A DNA stretch of 64,000 bases from Streptomyces sp. A3M-1-3 (GCF_024213665.1 NZ_JANAVP010000019.1:1-64000); one strand, 5' to 3'; positions 17,090-27,200 are shown, counted from the stretch's first letter. Numbers and translations are program-made. The notes: generated by a model not told the origin, from the sequence alone.

Positions 17090-18486
17090 GACAGATAGCC
17101 TGGCAGGGGATGGCGGGCGCACAACTGCGAAACCCGGGTGCGGACCCGGTCCCGTACCGCGTCGGGCAGCGCACCGCCGGCGGCGCGCAGCGCGTCGAGG
17201 ACGTCCCCGACCAGGTCGGCGCACTCGGCGGTGGCGGCCCGGTCCATGCCGCGAGCGGCCAGCGTGTTGCTGCCCAGCCGCAGCCCGCCCGTCACTCGGA
17301 CGGGCGTGGTGTCGCCGGGTACGCGGTTGCGGTTGACCACGATCCCGCAGGATTCCAGGGCCTGTTCGGCGATGTCCCCGGTCAGTCCGGTCCCGCGCAG
17401 GTCGAGCAGCACCATGTGGGTGTCGGTGCCACCGGTGACCAGGCGCATCCCCCGTTCGGACATGCGCTCGGCGATGGTCTGCGCGCCGTCCGCCAGTCGC
17501 TTGGCGAGCTCGGCGAAGTCGGGGCTGGCCACGAAGGCCAGCGCCCGAGCCTTGGCCGCGACCGACGCCAGGTCGGGGGTGCCCTGGGTGAAGGGGAACA
17601 CGGCGCGGCGCAGGGTCGCGGCCAGGGTGCCTCGCTCGGGGCCGGCCTTACGGGCGTCGCGGCCCAGCAGGATCAGTCCGCCGCGCGGACCGTACAGCTG
17701 CTTGTACGTGCTGGTGGTGGTGACATGGGCGTGGTCGATCGGACTGGGGTGCAGCCCGGCCGCGACGAGCCCGGCGATGTGCGAGATGTCCGCGAGCAGA
17801 TAGGCGTTGGCCTCGTCCGCGATCTCCCGGAAGCGGGCGAAATCGATGCTCCGCGGATAGGCGCTCGCGCCGCACACGATCAGCTTGGGCCGGTGGGCGA
17901 GGGCCATCGTACGGATCTGGTCGTAGTCGAGGAGCCCTTCCGGCGTGACCCGGTAGCCCTTGGCCCGGTAGTAGCGGCCGGTCACCGAGGCGGGCGAGCC
18001 GTGGGTGAGATGGCCGCCGCAGTCGAGGTCCAGACCGAGCAGGGTGTCGCCCGGGCTGAGCAGCGCGGTGATGACGGCGAGGTTCGCCGAGGACCCGGAG
18101 TGCGGCTGCACGATCGCGTCCTGGGCGCCGAAGGCCGCACGGGCCCGGTCGATCGCGAGCTGCTCGATCTCGTCGGCCACCCCGCAGCCGGCGTGGTAGC
18201 GGCCGCCGGGGTAGCCCTCGGCGGTGAGGTTTCCGAGCGCGCTGCCCCCGCAGGCGAGTACGGAGGGGTCGGCGACGCTGGAGGCCGCGACCATCATCAG
18301 GGTGTCGTTCTGGCGCGCGGACTCCCGCGTCAGCAGGGCGTACAGCGACGCGTCGGCGTCCCGGAGCCGGGCCGCGGCGTGACCGGCGAACGTGACCAGA
18401 TCGGGTCCGGCCGCCGCAGGCCCTGCGACGAGCAGATCGCCGTCGTCGGACGGATCGCTGACGGGCGCGGGCAGGGTGAGACTCAT
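17086..18486 (-). CDS. Serine hydroxymethyltransferase-like PLP enzyme with altered active site
   Basis: A 466-residue SHMT-fold protein. It keeps LTAEGYPGGRY, QPHSGSSANLAV, GGHLTHGS, DISHIAGLVAAG and YGPRGG, with the PLP lysine at K262. Against E. coli SHMT by eye, catalytic Glu57 (IASEN) becomes Ser69 (VAASS), Tyr65 becomes His98, and His228 next to the lysine becomes Tyr261. Such changes argue against housekeeping serine/glycine conversion. They suggest a specialised C-C bond-forming enzyme such as an alpha-methylserine hydroxymethyltransferase or a transaldolase. It is translationally coupled (ATGA) to the Cy-A-T synthetase, so it probably supplies that module's amino acid. The methyl-oxazoline peptides JBIR-34/35 have a comparable pairing of an SHMT homologue and a Cy-A-PCP protein. 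The start is ATG 18486; the frame stays open upstream but as a shadow. Confidence 0.88.
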   Translation of the reverse strand: MSLTLPAPVSDPSDDGDLLVAGPAAAGPDLVTFAGHAAARLRDADASLYALLTRESARQNDTLMMVAASSVADPSVLACGGSALGNLTAEGYPGGRYHAGCGVADEIEQLAIDRARAAFGAQDAIVQPHSGSSANLAVITALLSPGDTLLGLDLDCGGHLTHGSPASVTGRYYRAKGYRVTPEGLLDYDQIRTMALAHRPKLIVCGASAYPRSIDFARFREIADEANAYLLADISHIAGLVAAGLHPSPIDHAHVTTTSTYKQLYGPRGGLILLGRDARKAGPERGTLAATLRRAVFPFTQGTPDLASVAAKARALAFVASPDFAELAKRLADGAQTIAERMSERGMRLVTGGTDTHMVLLDLRGTGLTGDIAEQALESCGIVVNRNRVPGDTTPVRVTGGLRLGSNTLAARGMDRAATAECADLVGDVLDALRAAGGALPDAVRDRVRTRVSQLCARHPLPGYLS

Positions 18487-21400
18487 GACTGTCCCCTCTC
18501 GGACGTGTCCGTGGTGTCCGTGGCGTGCGTGAGGTGCTCGCCGCCGTCGTCCGTCTCCATCTCGCTGAGCGCCTCGGCCGCCGCGACGGCGCCGTCGCCG
18601 TGCTGCTCGTCCGCGGCGATCTTCCCGGCCAGTTCGCCGACCAGGGGGTTCTGGAACACGGTCTTGACAGGTACGGGCACACCCAGCAGCTCCTGCAGGA
18701 GACCGGCCAGCCGGGTGCCGCTGAGCGAATCGCCGCCCAGCTTGAAGAAGTTGTCGCCGGGAGCCACCCGGTCCAGGCCCAGGACGTCGGCCACAGCAGC
18801 GCACAGCACGAGCTCCAGGGCACTGCCCGGCTCCTCGCCGCCGTCCCGGGGAGCGGCGTCCTCGGCGGAGTGCTGACGCCCGGCGGTGGCGGCCAGCAGC
18901 AACCGGTCGACCTTGCCGTTACGGGTGAGCGGCAGCTCCGCCAGCACGGTGACTGCGGACGGGACCATGGAGGAGGGGAGCTGCTCGGCGAGGCGGGCCA
19001 GGATCGGATCGGCCGCCCCTTCCTCCCCGGTCACCACGAAGGCGTGCAGCCGGCGGACGCCGTGCGCGCTGGCCGGGGCCACCACCACGGCCGCCGCCAC
19101 TCGCTCGTCCTGGCGCAGGGCCGCCTCGATCTCGCCCAGCTCGATGCGGTGGCCCTGGACCTTCACCTGGAAGTCGTCCCGGCCCAGGATCTCGATGCTG
19201 CCGTCCGGCAGATAGCGGCCCAGGTCGCCGGTCAGGTAGGCCCGTTCACCGGTCTCGGGGAGGTTGACGAACCGGCTACGGGTGCGCTCCTCGTCGTTCC
19301 AGTAGCCGAGCGCCAGCCCCACATCGCTGGCCACGGCCATCTCGCCCACGACGCCGAGCGGGCGCTCGTACGCCCTACCGTCGACGATGTAGTAGTGCTG
19401 GTTGGTGATCGGCTTGCCGTACGGGATGCTCATCCAGGACGGGTCCACCTCCCCGATCGGCTGGAACAGCGACCAGCAGATCGTCTCCGTCGGCCCGCCC
19501 GAGCCCACCACCTGGATGCGGGGGCTCTGCGCGCGCAGCCGGTCGGGCAGCGTCAGCGGAATCCAGTCACCGGAGAGGACGGACAGCCGCAGCGACTGAA
19601 GCGGCCGGCCACCGCCGCGCCGCTCCCGTACCTCGGCCTCGCCGACCAGCAGTTCCATCAGCACCGGTACGGAGTTCCACAGGGTGACCTGCTCGGCGGC
19701 CACCAGATCCGCCCAGACGTCCGGCTCCGCATGCTCGAACGGCGGCGGGACCACCACGGTGCCGCCCTGCGTCAGCACGCCGAAGACGTCGTAGACCGAG
19801 GCGTCGAAGTGCAGCCCGGAGATGGCCAGCAGCCGGTCCGCCCCGTCGACCCCGAACCGCTCGGCGACATCGCGGACCAGGTTGACCACACCGATGTGGT
19901 CGACCATCACCCCCTTCGGCTCGCCGGTCGAGCCGGAGGTGAAGATGGTGTAGGCGAGGTCCGCGGGGGTCTGGGCGGTGTCGGGTCGGGTGGCGTTGCC
20001 GACCTCGAAGTCCCGGTCCACCCGGTAGCGGCGGGCGGCCGGCGGCCAGCTGATCCGGGCGTCCAGTCCCGACTGGGTGAGGATCTTGTCGACACCGGCC
20101 TCGGCGAGCAGCCGGCGCAGCCGCTCGGGCGGTACGGACGGGTCCAGCGGCAGATAGGCGGCGCCGGAGGCGAGGATGCCGTACACCGCGGCGTACTGCT
20201 CCCAGCCCTTCTCCATGACGACGGCGACAAGCTCGCCGGGGGCCGCGCCGTGCGCGCGCAGGATACGACCGATCCGCCAGGAGTACGCGGCCAGTTCGGC
20301 GTACGTCAGCCGGCGCTTCGTGTCGACCACGGCCTCGGCGTCGGGGGTCCGCGCGGCCTGCTCGGCGAGGAGTTCGTGCAGGGTGGTGTACGGGATCTGG
20401 CCGGCCGTGTCGTTGACCTGGCGGCGCAGCGCGCGCTCGGCCGGCGGGATCAGGTCGAAGCGCTTGGTGCGCAGGCTGTCCGGGTCGTCGGTGAGCCGCT
20501 GCAGGAGGCTCACGTACACCCCGAAGGCGGCGTCGATGAAACCGGGCGCGAACGCGCCGTCGACAAAGTCCCAGATGACCCGCAACTCGCCGTCCAGCTC
20601 GCGGAGCTGGACGTCGAGGGAGACCTGCGGCGTCTGCGAGATCGAGTAGACCTCCCGGCCGAGGTCGGTCACCGGGCGGCGGGCCGGATAGTCGAGCAGG
20701 CTGGTGACGACCACGGGCATGCCGGCCTGAGCGCCCACGCCGTTCAGCCGGGTCAGCTCGCGCAGCACCCGTACGCCGTTGAACGCGCCGTGCTCCATGT
20801 CACGGCCGAGCTGGTCTCGCAGAGCGTGTGCCCGGTCCAGGAAGGTCTCGCCGGAGCTGTCGGCGACGAGCAGGACGGCATTGGTGAAGTCTCCGAGCAC
20901 CCCGCCGATGCCTTCGTGCACCGAAGGGCGCTGGAACACCGGGTAGTTGAGGGTGAAGTCGGTCTCCTCGGCCCAGCACCGGATGACCTCGGCGAATGCG
21001 GCGGTGAGCAGCACCGAGGGCCTCAGGCCCGCCTCGTGCGCCCGCAAGGCGAACCGCTGCCAGTCGGCGGCGGACAGCCGGTGCTCACGCCGGTCGAAGC
21101 GGACCTCACCGTCGCGCGGTCCGCCGGCCGTCGGCAGGGACGGGGCGGGCGGCAGGGTGGGCACGCGCTCCAGCCAGTAGTCGCGGGCGGCACGGAAGGC
21201 CTCGGTGTACGGCAGGGCGTCGGCGCGCCAGTGCGCGTACTCCGCGAAGGTGATGCCGGGCTCCGGGAGTTCGGCGTCCGGGTTCTCGTACAGATCGAGC
21301 AGATCGGGGAAGAGCACCTGGAAGGCGCTGGAGGCGTCCAGCACCTGGAGGTCGATACCGAGATGGACCCGGACGGGGTTCCCCTCGCCGGGCAGCCGGA

Positions 21401-21794
21401 TGATCCGCAGGTCGAACAGCGGCCAGCTGCCCACCGGGAAGACCACATGGCTCATCTCGGCGCGCAGCTCGGTGAGTTGCTTCTCCGCGTCCTCCTCGGG
21501 TAGACCGCGCAGGTCCAGGACCGGTATGTCGTACGGGGGCGGATCGGCCGGCACATGCTGGGTGCCGTCCGGGCTGCCGACCGCGCGGAGCATGTCGTGG
21601 CGGTCGACCACCCGGCGCCAGGCCGCCTTGAACCGCTCCGGATCGAGGTCGGCGCGCTCCCACTCGAAGTAGCCGTAGCAGCCGATACTGCCCAGCTCGA
21701 CGGCTTCGCCACGCCCGATCATCAGTGCCTGCTGCGTCTCGGTCATCGGGAAGGACGCGGCTTGGCTTGCGCGGGTGTGCAAGAGGTCGGTCAT
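18483..21794 (-). CDS. Nonribosomal peptide synthetase, Cy-A-T (heterocyclisation module)
   Basis: A 1103-residue module. The N-terminal domain begins FPMTETQQALMIGRG like heterocyclisation domains and has D148-LQVL-D153-AS-S156, an exact DxxxxDxxS motif in place of HHxxxDG. It should therefore form the peptide bond and cyclise a Ser/Thr/Cys side chain to an oxazoline or thiazoline. The A domain has FTSGSTGEPKGV, GDWIPLTLP and SGGPTETICW. My reading of the specificity residues is D-A-Y-N-V-S-S-C-W-K, related to the Cys code but divergent. The carrier domain has KLGGDS (Ser1023), then an acidic Ser/Thr-rich tail of ~40 residues. The start is ATG 21794 with GTGGAG upstream; a TTG eight codons earlier is less likely. 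It heads the coupled leftward operon. No reductase or oxidase domain is present, so the ring should remain an -oline unless another enzyme acts. Confidence 0.95.
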   Translation of the reverse strand: MTDLLHTRASQAASFPMTETQQALMIGRGEAVELGSIGCYGYFEWERADLDPERFKAAWRRVVDRHDMLRAVGSPDGTQHVPADPPPYDIPVLDLRGLPEEDAEKQLTELRAEMSHVVFPVGSWPLFDLRIIRLPGEGNPVRVHLGIDLQVLDASSAFQVLFPDLLDLYENPDAELPEPGITFAEYAHWRADALPYTEAFRAARDYWLERVPTLPPAPSLPTAGGPRDGEVRFDRREHRLSAADWQRFALRAHEAGLRPSVLLTAAFAEVIRCWAEETDFTLNYPVFQRPSVHEGIGGVLGDFTNAVLLVADSSGETFLDRAHALRDQLGRDMEHGAFNGVRVLRELTRLNGVGAQAGMPVVVTSLLDYPARRPVTDLGREVYSISQTPQVSLDVQLRELDGELRVIWDFVDGAFAPGFIDAAFGVYVSLLQRLTDDPDSLRTKRFDLIPPAERALRRQVNDTAGQIPYTTLHELLAEQAARTPDAEAVVDTKRRLTYAELAAYSWRIGRILRAHGAAPGELVAVVMEKGWEQYAAVYGILASGAAYLPLDPSVPPERLRRLLAEAGVDKILTQSGLDARISWPPAARRYRVDRDFEVGNATRPDTAQTPADLAYTIFTSGSTGEPKGVMVDHIGVVNLVRDVAERFGVDGADRLLAISGLHFDASVYDVFGVLTQGGTVVVPPPFEHAEPDVWADLVAAEQVTLWNSVPVLMELLVGEAEVRERRGGGRPLQSLRLSVLSGDWIPLTLPDRLRAQSPRIQVVGSGGPTETICWSLFQPIGEVDPSWMSIPYGKPITNQHYYIVDGRAYERPLGVVGEMAVASDVGLALGYWNDEERTRSRFVNLPETGERAYLTGDLGRYLPDGSIEILGRDDFQVKVQGHRIELGEIEAALRQDERVAAAVVVAPASAHGVRRLHAFVVTGEEGAADPILARLAEQLPSSMVPSAVTVLAELPLTRNGKVDRLLLAATAGRQHSAEDAAPRDGGEEPGSALELVLCAAVADVLGLDRVAPGDNFFKLGGDSLSGTRLAGLLQELLGVPVPVKTVFQNPLVGELAGKIAADEQHGDGAVAAAEALSEMETDDGGEHLTHATDTTDTSERGQS

Positions 21795-21884
21795 GGATCC
21801 AACTCCACTCGCGGTCAAGGAAACAGGGCCGGACTACGGGCCGGGACTACGGGCCGGGACATCGCGCTGCCGGGCAGGGCGAGG

Positions 21885-23783
21885 CTAGGGGCGGCTGGTT
21901 AGCCGGCGGTTACGTTCCGGGGGGCCGGCGTCCGCGCCGGGGCTCTCGTGCCCTGCGGGCAGGGAGCCGGGCAGGGAGCCGGGCAGGGAGAGGGCGAACA
22001 GCCGCACCAGCGGATGGAACAGGTAGCAGGGCCGGCCCCACTCGTCGGCGCCGCTGACCTCCAGCAGTGCCGCGTCGGCGAGCGCTTCCAGCAGCCGCTC
22101 GGCGTCCGCCTCGGCGACGCTCAGCAGTACGGCCGCCTTCACCGCCGGGAACGGTGCGGGCCCGAGCCCCGCCAGCGCGGGAAACGCCTCCCGCGTCTGG
22201 TGTTCCAGGGCTCGCCAGGACGGCAGCAGTGCGGAGTGCACATCGAGGTCGCCCGAGTGCAGCTCGCTCAGCCGGGTGGCAGGATCCGCCAGCCGCCGGG
22301 CGAGCCGGTCCGGCGCGTAGTGCGGCCGGGCGGCGATCCGGGTGCCGACGATCCGCAGGGCCAGTGGCAGCCCGGCGCAGTGCTCCACGATCGCGGACGC
22401 CGCGCCGGGGGCCGCCGTCACCCGGTCGGGTCCGGCGGCCGCGGCGAGCAGTTCCAGCGAGGCCCGGGAGCCGAGCGGTTCCAGGGCGACCGTGTGCGCG
22501 CCGGCCACCGTGGGCAGTGCGGTACGACCGGTGATCAGGACCGCCGGTTCAGGGGTGTTGGGCAGCAGCGGGCCGAGCTGAGCGGCGCCGGCCGCGTTGT
22601 CCAGCAGGATCAACAGCCGCCTGCCGCCGGTCCGTTCGCGGTAGAGGCGGACCAACTCGTCCAGGTCCTCGGCGGTGGTCCCACGGGCGGGCCGGCCGAG
22701 TGCGCGCAGCAGATGACGCAGCACCCGGCGGGGGTGCTGCGGCGCGCCGTCGGGGTCCCGCAGATCGGCGTACAGCTGCCCGTCGGGGAAGTGCCGCTGG
22801 CAGCGGTGCGCCGCGTGTACGGCCAGGGCGGTCTTGCCGAGCCCCGCCATACCGGTGACCAGGACACGGCGGGGCCGGTCGGAGGCACCGGCGACCGGGG
22901 TGAGAGCCCGGCACAGCAGGTCCAGCTCGCGCTCCCGGCCGGTGAAGTCGACGGTGTCCGGGGGCAGCATCGCGGGCACGGCCGCGTGCCGGCCGGACTC
23001 CGCTGCCGGCCGTCCGGCGGGCCGTACGACGGTCCTGGTCTCCGGCTGCCGGTTGAGGCTGCCGTCGAGCAGCGCCTGATAGGTGGCCTGCAGTTCCTCG
23101 CCGGGATCCACGCCCAGTTCGTCGGCGAGCACCTCGCGGCCGTAATGGTAGAGATGAATGGCGTCGGCCTGCCGCCCGGAGCGGCACAGGGCGGTCATCA
23201 GCTGGCACCTGATGCGCTCGCGCAGCGGAAACTCGGCGACCAGGCCGGTGAGCTCGACGGTGATCTGCTCATGCCGGCCGAGCGCGAGATCCGCGGCGAT
23301 CCGGTGCTCCAGGGTCACCGCCCGGGCCTCGTTGAGGCGGGGCGCCTCGGCATCGGTGAGGTACTCCGTCGTGTTGGCGAACGGGAACCCGTTCCACCGC
23401 CCCAGGGCGTCGCGCAGAAGATCTCCCGCCCTTTCGAAGTCGCCTTCGAGCAGGGCTTCGTGGCCGTCGCGGTCGAGCTGCTCGAATTCGATCAGGTCCA
23501 GCGTGGAATCGCCTATGGCCATGGCATATCCGGGTGGCCTGCGGTCGATGAGGACTTCTTCGCCGAGGAATTTCCGTAGCCTGGAAACATAGGTGTAGAG
23601 CTGGGCGCTGACGGTGGCCGGCGGTGTCCAGCCCCACAGCAGGCGGCTGAGCCGTTCGTCGGAGACGACCTCTTCGCGGGCCAGCAGGAGGGCCGCGAGC
23701 ACGGTGTGCAGCTTCGCCCCGGAGAGCGGGGCCCTGCGCCCGTCCTGGCGTACCTCGACTGGACCGAGCACTCGGAATTCCAT
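21885..23783 (-). CDS. SARP-family regulator with NB-ARC domain (AfsR-like, no TPR)
   Basis: A 632-residue regulator. An OmpR-like winged helix occupies ~1-95 (MEFRVLGPVEV start, LLWGWTPPATVSAQLYTYVSRLRKFL), a bacterial transcriptional activation domain ~100-245 (LIEFEQLDRDGHEALLEGD … GREVLADELGVDPGEELQ), and an NB-ARC ATPase ~290-600 with P-loop GMAGLGKTA and LLILLDNA. It ends without the TPR array of full AfsR. SARP proteins bind heptad direct repeats upstream of biosynthetic genes. It sits 90 bp upstream of the Cy-A-T operon on the same strand, so it could be transcribed with it or activate it. The start is ATG 23783; residues before that in the open frame do not fit the family. Confidence 0.93.
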   Translation of the reverse strand: MEFRVLGPVEVRQDGRRAPLSGAKLHTVLAALLLAREEVVSDERLSRLLWGWTPPATVSAQLYTYVSRLRKFLGEEVLIDRRPPGYAMAIGDSTLDLIEFEQLDRDGHEALLEGDFERAGDLLRDALGRWNGFPFANTTEYLTDAEAPRLNEARAVTLEHRIAADLALGRHEQITVELTGLVAEFPLRERIRCQLMTALCRSGRQADAIHLYHYGREVLADELGVDPGEELQATYQALLDGSLNRQPETRTVVRPAGRPAAESGRHAAVPAMLPPDTVDFTGRERELDLLCRALTPVAGASDRPRRVLVTGMAGLGKTALAVHAAHRCQRHFPDGQLYADLRDPDGAPQHPRRVLRHLLRALGRPARGTTAEDLDELVRLYRERTGGRRLLILLDNAAGAAQLGPLLPNTPEPAVLITGRTALPTVAGAHTVALEPLGSRASLELLAAAAGPDRVTAAPGAASAIVEHCAGLPLALRIVGTRIAARPHYAPDRLARRLADPATRLSELHSGDLDVHSALLPSWRALEHQTREAFPALAGLGPAPFPAVKAAVLLSVAEADAERLLEALADAALLEVSGADEWGRPCYLFHPLVRLFALSLPGSLPGSLPAGHESPGADAGPPERNRRLTSRP

Positions 23784-23981
23784 GTGCAGCCCCGTTCGTG
23801 ATTCATAGGAAGAATCTCCGAACGACGCTAGAGGAGGCCGTTGTTCTCTCGATATCGTGACGATTTCACGGGGCTCCCGGCGCATGAAATCGGAGGGACA
23901 AGGAATCAAAAGGAGGCATCCCTACTGTTCCGTTCGTACCGCACCAGCGGCAATGACGGTCCACCGAAGAGGGGATTCCAG

Positions 23982-24179
23982 ATGCGCAGCACTCGTACGG
24001 CGAAGAGAGCGACTGCCTGCCTGTTCGTGCTGGCAGGTCTGTTCGTGGGAGCGGCCGGCGGACTGGGAACCTCCGGATACTCGACGACGGTCACGAGCGC
24101 GGACGACATGCCGTGGGGCATCGTCAAGCCGGCGGGCCCGCCGTCGGGCGGCCAGCAGGGAGACATGCCGTGGGGCTGA
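23982..24179 (+). CDS. Small exported protein with two DMPWG repeats, AfsS-like
   Basis: A 65-residue protein. A basic N terminus (MRSTRTAKRAT) and a hydrophobic segment (ACLFVLAGLFVGAAGGLG) look like a signal or anchor sequence. The remaining ~30 residues contain two DMPWG motifs, in SADDMPWGIVK and at the very end QQGDMPWG. The pattern recalls AfsS, the small protein encoded beside afsR, which has repeated DNHMP motifs; AfsS, however, lacks an export signal. ATG 23982 follows agagggg with good spacing. The gene lies between two convergent-facing SARP/NB-ARC regulators and is divergent from the first. It may be a signal or regulatory peptide for them. No known family is certain. Confidence 0.7.
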   Translation: MRSTRTAKRATACLFVLAGLFVGAAGGLGTSGYSTTVTSADDMPWGIVKPAGPPSGGQQGDMPWG

Positions 24180-24205
24180 CCCGGCACCACCCGTACGACA
24201 AGAAG

Positions 24206-27200
24206 TCAGCTGGGCTGGTCCGCCAGCAGTAGTGTCAGCTCCTCCGCGGTGAAGGAACGTTGCGGCATCTCGCCCGCGTCACTCCCGCACTCGCTGCCGT
24301 CGCCCCGCACCGCGGCGAGCAGCCGCGCCGCCCGCGTCCGCCAGGGCTGAGCCCCCACCTCGCCGAACGCGGCATGGGCACGCCCGAATCGCTCCGCCGC
24401 CGCCGCGCTGCGGCCGCCGATCGCCTCCACGCAACCGAGGTCGGTCTCCACGCGGGCCTTCAGGAAGCGGTCGGCCAGTTCCTCCGTGATCTCCAGGGCC
24501 TGCTGCAGCGTGCCCCCCGCCGCTGACAGCAGGCCCTGGCTCCACTGTGTCTGGCCCAGCCCGCGCAGCGCGTGGGCCTCGCCGACCCGGTCGCCCTCCT
24601 TGCGGGTGAGCTGGAGCACCTCCCGGAACGATTCCGCCGCCTCATCCAGCTCGCCGGCCCGCAGCCGGGCCTCGGCCAGCCGGTAGATGCCCTGTGCCTC
24701 GGCGCGTACGGATCCGGTACGGCGGCTCAGTGCCACCGCCTCGACGGCGAGGGGCAGAGCCCTTTCCACCTGGCCCCGGTCCAGCTCGATCTGGGCGAGG
24801 AAACCGAGCAGATGGGCCTCGTTCCCGGTGTCACCGCACTCGTGGAAGCCGTCCAGTGCGGCCCGGCAGCACTCCAGCGCCCGGTGCCAGTCCCCCTGAA
24901 ACCGGGCGCACATGGCCAGATTGCGCTGCGCCAGCGCCGCGCCGGGTACGTCCCCCGTCTCCCGGAACAGCCGCAGCGCGGCGATGTTCCAGCCCTCGGC
25001 CTGCTCGTACCGCCTCTGGTAGATGGCGAGCGACCCCAGCAGCCGCAGCATGATCGCCTCGCCCGGCCGGTCGCCGGTGCGCCGCGCCGACGACAGGGCC
25101 GCTTCGGCGCAGCGCTGCCAGTCCTCCAGATAGTTCTTGGTCTCGAAGTGCGGTACGGCGCTCTCGGTCAGCGCCCACGCGTACCGGGCCCTGCCCGTCT
25201 CCGCCGCATGCGCGACGACATCCGTGATGGTCGCGCGCTCGGACTCGAACCAGTCCAGCGGCGCGGTCAGCAGTTCGTCGGCCTGGTCCGGCAGGAAGTG
25301 CGGAGCGGGCGCGGGTGCGCGGCCGACGGGAAAGTCGCGCCCGTCCATCCGCCGGTGCGCCTCCTCGGCGAGCCACAGCCAGGCGGCGAAGGTGCGCTCG
25401 AGCGCCGCGTCGCACTCCTCCTCGGGTTCGTCGGCCTCCGCACGCTCCCGCGCGAACAGCCGCAGCAGATCCTGGAAGCGATAGCGGGCCGCCCGGCCCG
25501 GCTCGGTGTCGGCGACCTCGAGCAGCTGCGCGTCGACGAGCTGATCGATCAGCTCCTCCGCGTGCCACACGTCGGTGTCGAGGACCGCCGCCCCGGCCCA
25601 GGCCGCGAAGTCGGCGGTGCGCAGCAGCCCGAGCCGGCGGTACATCCGGGCCGTCTCCGGGGGAAGGTCACGGTACGTGAGCCGGAAGCCCGCGCGTACT
25701 CCGCCTTCGCTCGGACTCAGTTCGTCCAGCCGCCGTCGCTGGTCCCGCAGGCGCTCCACCAGACTCCGTACGCTCAGATTGGGCTTGGCGGCCAGCCGGG
25801 CGCCGGCGATCCGAAGGGCGAGCGGAAGGCAGTCGCAGAGCGCGCTCAGCTGTTCCACGGCCACCGGATCGCTGCCGAACCGGTCGGCTCCGGCGATCTT
25901 CGTCAGCAGGGTGGTCGCCTCGGTCGGTCCGAGGACCCGCAGCCTGATCCGCAGCGTCGTGTAGTCACCGGTCAGATCGTCGAGCGCCTCCCGGCTGGTG
26001 GCCAGCACCACGCTGCGGCCGCCGCCCGGAAGGAGCGGTCTCAGCTGGGTGAAGGAACGCACGTTGTCCAAGACGATCAGGGTCCTGCGAGTGCTGAGGA
26101 GGCTGCGGAACAGAGCCGCCCGCTCGTCCGGCTCCGCCGGGATCTGCGGAGCGGGCATCCCGAGGGCGCGCAGAAAGCGGTCGAGTACCGCGGCCGGGGA
26201 GACCGGCGCGTGCTCCTCGTCGTATCCGCGGAGGTCGGCGAAGAGCTGACCGTCCGGGAACCGGTCCGCGGCCTGACTCGCCCAGTGCACGGCCAGGGCG
26301 GTCTTCCCCACACCGCCCACTCCGACGATGGTCGCCACGGCCGGTGCGTGGAGGCTGTAGGGCTCTCTCAGCATCCGGTCCAGCGAGGCCAGTTCCCGCT
26401 GACGGCCGGTGAATCCCATGACATCGGCGGGCAGTTGTGCCGGAACGGTCTGCGGCGCGACGGGTCGGATCGGTCCGGCGGCGGGGGGACGGGTCAGCTC
26501 GGGCGAGTCCTGGAGGATGAGGTCGTGCAGCTGCTGGAGGGCGGGGCCCGGCTCGATGCCGAGCTCCTCGATGAGCAAGCGCCGGCCCTGCCGGAAGACG
26601 TCCAGGGCCTCGGCCCGCTGCCCCGAGCGGTACAGCGCCAGCATCAGATGTTCACGCGACTGCTCGCGCAGCGGATGCTGCTGGACCAGCTCGGTGAGCT
26701 CCCCGGTCAGCGCGCGGTGCCGGCCCAGCTCCAGCATCAGCCCGGCCCGTTCCTCGATCAGGTCGAGCCGCATCTGCTCCAGGCGGGTGGCCTCCGCCTC
26801 GATCCGCTCACCGGCCAGTTCGTCGAGCGCCGACCCCCGCCATTGGTTCAGCGCCTCCTCCAGCAGGGCGCAGGCATCCTCGGCCCGGCCGTGCCGCGCG
26901 GCGTCCCGGCCCCGCTCGGCCTCTTCCATGAACTCCAGTACGTCGATGCGGTGTTCACCCCTGGCGAGCGCATAGCCCGGGGGAGAGGTGAGCAGCAGGT
27001 CGGTCACCCCGGCCTGCTTGAAGGTCTTGCGCAGCGTGGCGACACAGATCGCGATCTGGTTGCGGGCGGTCGCGGGAGGGGATTCCGGCCAAACAGCGTC
27101 CACGAGGGTGTCGACGGACACAGTCCGGTCCGCGGAGAGCAACAGCATCGCGAGAACCGTGGACTGGCGCCGGCCGTGGATGCGCAGCGGTCCCTCGCAG

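Noticed and set aside
18483..21794. Siderophore (pyochelin/thiazoline) cluster
   Set aside because: A Cy module is present, but no salicylate or dihydroxybenzoate genes, no thiazoline reductase and no iron transport or Fur-like elements were seen.
23982..24179. DMPWG protein as a lanthipeptide or other RiPP precursor
   Set aside because: It has no Cys and only an ordinary hydrophobic N terminus, and no RiPP-modifying enzyme is nearby.
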